DNA from: Polymyxa betae | Taxonomy: Eukaryota; Endomyxa; Phytomyxea; Plasmodiophorida; Plasmodiophoridae | DNA length: 32,427 nt | Assembly: GCA_003693705.1 (NCBI GenBank) | Contig: RBZT01000663.1 | Coordinates: 1-32,427 of the forward strand | Direction: 5' to 3' | Part shown: positions 29,097-32,427 of the stretch, in pieces | Layout of the letters: each line of letters opens with the position of its first letter | Position numbering within the stretch: the first letter of the stretch is position 1 | Made by a program: the position numbers and the translations under genes | The notes under the pieces: generated by a model | What the model was told of the DNA's origin: nothing | Databases searched by the model: none | What the model saw: only the letters and a program-made list of their open reading frames with translations

Positions 29097-29890
29097 TCAC
29101 AGATTATACTGTTTGCTTGCTAAACTCTGCACTAAGGAACGAAGTAGATTGTTCGTTTCTTCTGCTTGTACAGCCTGCCGCTCCAGCAAGGCTCCGATGC
29201 TGTCCAGCATACTCGGTACTTCGTCAATTGGAGCTGCCAAAGCTGAGGCAAGCATTTGGCCCATGCAAAGCAAGCCCTCCTTGATGCCGATTGAAACGTC
29301 AGGTTCGTTCACAGCACGCTTGGGTCTCGGAGGGGTCACCATTGTTTGTACAGATGTCGCCTTCTAGGCAGAGCCAGCGACTTCCTAGGGCTCACTAATG
29401 TACGTGATCCAGAGTCGTCCTTGCAATTTGAAGCGCTACACTGTTGAGACAATCGTGGGCCGAACCCTCATTACCCCCGAAATGAGATACCTGTGAGTCC
29501 CAGAAGTCCGGTTTTCTGGGACTTTTTTATGTTTCCAATTGTTCGTTCGTCGATATTCGTCAGCTGTCGATAGGGCCGCTGCATATCAAGGTACCTCTGC
29601 TTAATTTTGCTACAGATATGTCCATATTGAAGGTATTATTGACATCACTTGTGATTCGGTTCCATCCTCTCGCGATAGTGTTTTCGTTTTTCGAATCCAA
29701 GAAGAAAGTTCGATGAAATTCCTTCAAATCCAGCATCATCTCAACCATTTCCGTTGACCATTGCACATCCTGAGCTCTGTCTTCAGTCTTCGCTGGCCTG
29801 CCTCGCTTCTTAGTAGAAGGAATGCTTGCTGACGTCGCAACGTCGACGGTTGAGGAAAATTCAGGGACATCAGGAGACGACGTTGTCAGT
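29097..29890 (-). pseudogene. AT-hook/SANT partner of the fourth Harbinger, broken
   Basis: Reading leftwards from about 29890: an acidic-Ser start, then an AT-hook TKKRGRPAK (about 29790-29815), then a SANT/Myb-like helix set VQWSTEMVEMMLDLKEFHRT and ARGWNRITSDVNNTFNMDIS. After a shift the segment SHFGGNEGSAHDCLN appears, homologous to SHFGGSLGTAHDCLN in the 4075-4921 partner. A stop follows, then MVTPPRPKRAVNEPDVSIGI and a leucine-rich end (MLDSIGALLERQAVQAEETN). The AT-hook plus SANT arrangement suits binding to AT-rich element ends. Start is uncertain. Confidence 0.72.
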
Positions 29891-30040
29891 GACTACTCAC
29901 AACCCTGTTCTCAGAACTCACGATCTTATTTATTACATCATTTAATTGCAGTCATTTTCAGCATTTTTTTGGATGTCATACCTGGACCGCATTTTCATTT
30001 CCCTGCATTTTTGATCGCATTTTTTAACTTGGAAAGGCTT
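29891..30040. other. Spacer before the satellite; no gene
   Basis: AT-rich sequence with no inverted repeat matching the GAGGGTGGTCC ends of the first Harbinger, so the right end of the fourth copy was not found. Confidence 0.35.
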
Positions 30041-30950
30041 TAAATACCTTTAACATCCATCAGCACCGTCGTCATCATCACCATCTCCATCACCATCATC
30101 ATTACCATCATTATCACCCTCATTATCACAGTCTCCATCACCATCACCAATATCAACAACAGCGTCATCTTATTATCGTTACACCATCTTCATAACTCTC
30201 AATCATACTAAGAATTAATAAACAAGACTGAAAAAATGAGGTAAATACCTTTAACAGCCTCATCACTGTTGTCATCATCACCATCCGCATCACCAACTTC
30301 ATGGCCATCTCCATAACCATCCTCATCATCATGACTATCACCATCATTATCACCGTCTTCATGACCATCAATATCAGCAGCATCATCAGCAACAGCATCA
30401 TCTCATCATCGATACATCTTCTTCATCACACCCAACGATAATAAAAATTATTAAAAGAGACAGCGAAAATGTGGAAATTTCCTTGAACAGCGATCATCAC
30501 AGGCTTCAGCAATATTATCATCATCTTCACCATCTTCATCATCATATCCATCAAAATCCTCATCATCATCATCATAACCATCCTATAAACAACAACGAAA
30601 TATTCTCACCACAGTCAACAACATCATCTCGTCATCATCATTAACACCATCTTTATCACTCCTAATTATACTAAGAAAAAATAGATACCAACAAAATGTG
30701 GTAAATACTGTAACAGCAATCATCATCATCATCATCATTATCATCTTCATCACCATCCGTATCAGCATCTTCACCCTTCTCATCACCGTCATCATCATCT
30801 CCATTATTCTGATCACAATCATCAGCAGCAGCATCCTCATCACCACATCACCATCATCTTCGCTATCATTATCAACAACATCATCTCATCATTACCATCA
30901 ACATCATCATCATTCATTCTTGAACAAATAAACAGAATTCCATTAACTCA
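30041..30950. repeat. CAT/ATC satellite with higher-order units
   Basis: Imperfect CAT, ATC and CACCAT runs fill this stretch. Four units can be seen, each opening with a variant of TAAATACCTTTAACAGC at 30041, 30242, about 30475 and 30702, then about 150 bp of CAT-rich sequence, then an AT-rich tail like ATACTAAGAAAAAATAGATA. Spacing is about 201, 233 and 227 bp. ORFs here are products of the repeat. Confidence 0.85.
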
Positions 30951-31348
30951 TAGGATGGGACAGTTTTTACGCATATTCTGCACTGGAGGGGTTTACAGTG
31001 TCTGAGGTTTCAAGTTTCGACGTTTTCTTAAACTGACACCTGTGGTGGAGAACCTATGTCAATACGTTACTCAGTATATTGATGATTTGACCGTAAGTCT
31101 CTGGACCGATGAACATCAATGATGTCCGATGAACAAGAATCTATCGAATACATTCGTTATTCAGTTTGCAATCACTGCTACCTGTTCTAATCGGAAGACT
31201 CCACAAAGAATTCTTTAGTTATCGTCTGCGATCAGAGAGAAATAATGTGTGAATCTGAGGATTACACAATGAGTGATTCTGTCACTGAGTCGATGTGGAC
31301 ATTGGGACACATGCTGATAGGCATAGTGGGAGATATAATTCCCAGTCT
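30951..31348. other. Leader of the Gag-like gene; no other gene recognised
   Basis: A short frame starts with ATG at 31269 (MSDSVTESMWTLGHML) and could be the true N-terminus if one base is shifted before 31349. An isolated QYIDDLTVS near 31075 recalls a reverse transcriptase box but has no supporting blocks. Confidence 0.35.
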
Positions 31349-32324
31349 ATGAATGTTTCTGGTAGACCAGCAGCACGGCCGGCTGTGCCACGTGTGGTCT
31401 TTCAACCCTGTGAGCCCCCTTTGTTGACGGCTTTGCGTACAAAGGATATTATTACTTTTTTGACTCAGTATGCGAAATATGACCAACAAGTTCAGGATAA
31501 CTTGAGAACGGGAGGGAATGATATTCCTAAACGGTCATTTACGTCTTTTATAGATCCTTCTTTGTTGAATATGATTGCCAAATTTGTTTGGAAGAAACCG
31601 AAGGATGAACTTGTGGACAATGATGTCATGGGTGTTTTAAATAATTATAAGGTTAATGATGACTCGTCGCATGGTCATATTCGTATGATTATTAAGGAGA
31701 GTGTCAAAGTGGATTTGAAGATGAAGCCACCATCTGCCAGAATTATGGATCTTCTGACTCAATTAGATAAGATCATTGAGGACCATAACTGCCAGTCTTT
31801 GTTTGATTCTGATGTGGGGAAGGAACATTGGATTCGGTTGGCCACGGAATGTTTGCAGCCTTATATTTTTAAAAATCATATGCTGAATATGATTAATTTC
31901 TCGAAGCCAGAGCTCAAGACTGACCAGGTTGCTTTTGTAGAGCAACTTGCTGGCAGATGTGGATAAGTATGAATCAGAAGTGAGTCGCATTCTGATTCGG
32001 TCGGAAAAGAATCATGGACAGAAAACTGCTACGGTTTCGAAGAAACATGGGGAAACCGACGATGATGATGATGATATATCTGAAAGCGAAGAAGAAGAAA
32101 TACCACCAAGACAGATTACACCAAAAAACCAGCAAAAAAAGAAATCAAAGGGAGATATTGCGCGTGAGAATAAGGAATTGAAAGACAGATTATACAATCT
32201 GGAAAAGATGATGGAGATTATGACACTGAAATATAAAAACAAGAAGAAGAAGACAAAACAGAGTGAGAAGGTAATGAAAAGTTTAAGTAATTTAATGCTA
32301 AAGGACGATGATGAAGATGATTGA
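31349..32324 (+). CDS. Gag-like protein with one +1 frame break
   Basis: Frame 1, from ATG 31349 to 31966, starts MNVSGRPAARPAVPRVVFQP and has helical blocks LLTALRTKDIITFLTQYAKY, ARIMDLLTQLDKIIEDHN and QVAFVEQLAGRCG. The second frame takes over about 31946 with ADVDKYESEVSRILIRSE, an acidic run (DDDDDDISESEEEE), a lysine-rich run and a coiled coil (ENKELKDRLYNLEKMMEIMT), ending LMLKDDDEDD at 32322-32324; AATAAA follows at once. The helical region resembles Gag-like proteins of protist and fungal retroelements, but no zinc knuckle or polymerase follows, so a domesticated or host protein is possible. The join CTT-G allows a +1 slip from CTT to TTG, as in Ty1, or is a plain one-base error. The GTG at 31295 extends the frame upstream, but no ATG supports it. 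Confidence 0.55.
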
Positions 32325-32360
32325 ATAATAAAAAACTATTTACCTTAACGCTTGAATGAT

Positions 32361-32406
32361 GATAGATAGATAGATAGACGATTACGATGACATAGATAGA
32401 GAGATA
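32361..32406. repeat. GATA microsatellite
   Basis: Imperfect GATA repeats with a few interruptions, 3' of the Gag-like gene, run towards the window end. Confidence 0.9.
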
Positions 32407-32427
32407 GAGACAGACGACCACGACGAC

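Noticed and set aside
30165-30931. Met/Ile/Val-rich ORFs on both strands, like membrane proteins
   Set aside because: They are translations of the CAT/ATC satellite; open frames are expected from the repeat.
31070-31100. QYIDDLTVS, like a reverse transcriptase catalytic box
   Set aside because: Isolated in a short frame with no other polymerase blocks on either side.
1-32427. CRISPR arrays, rRNA genes, complete tRNA genes, bacterial operons
   Set aside because: None seen; the regular repeats are satellite or transposon repeats, and the gene structure is eukaryotic.

Overview
The window is eukaryotic repeat DNA. It has spliceosomal-type introns (GTAAGT...TTTAG at 6558-6606; GTATGA...ACATAG at 7912-8044), LTR retrotransposons, and cut-and-paste elements of the PIF/Harbinger-like, hAT and IS630/Tc1-mariner-like groups. 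It has no rRNA or tRNA genes that I can see and no operons. The mix (ALP1-type and HARBI1-type transposases with NAM/Myb-like partners, an IS630-like transposase, copia and gypsy elements, short introns) would suit an oomycete or other protist, a fungus or an invertebrate. I cannot name the organism from sequence alone. No convincing single-copy host gene is present; the best candidates are the spliced gene at 5836-6805 (-) and the Gag-like gene at 31349-32324 (+).

Layout. 1-1060: 5' end of a copia element on the minus strand (Gag, primer site, 257-bp LTR). 1061-2688: decayed coding sequence and a short dispersed repeat. 2692-5069: a nearly complete Harbinger element with long terminal inverted repeats, a TAA target duplication, a transposase and a convergent Myb-like partner. 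5073-11202: a mosaic of a split ALP1-type Harbinger (N-terminal piece at 5552, C-terminal piece at 8808, NAM-like partner to 10572) around a second transposase with an intron and a divergently placed spliced gene. 11821-16884: an IS630-like transposase cut in two by a PHIS/Harbinger-like element (12542-15738), which itself carries an 882-bp MITE-like insertion. 16885-27660: a Ty3/gypsy element (-) whose integrase is split by a hAT transposon (17928-24602), which is itself broken by a copia element (20303-23908). 27660-29890: decayed sequence and a fourth Harbinger with an AT-hook/SANT partner. 30041-30950: a CAT/ATC-rich satellite with a higher-order unit of about 200-233 bp. 31349-32324: a Gag-like gene with one frame break, then a GATA microsatellite.

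How the parts relate. The Harbinger-type units share one plan: a plus-strand DDE transposase meets, tail to tail, a minus-strand DNA-binding partner. Two copia elements 23 kb apart share LTR architecture and a primer-binding site that matches the anticodon arm of tRNA-Lys(CUU), as in the half-tRNA priming of Drosophila copia. Most coding regions are broken by stops or single-base shifts. Several shifts are one-base gains in T or A runs, so some may be sequencing errors rather than true decay.
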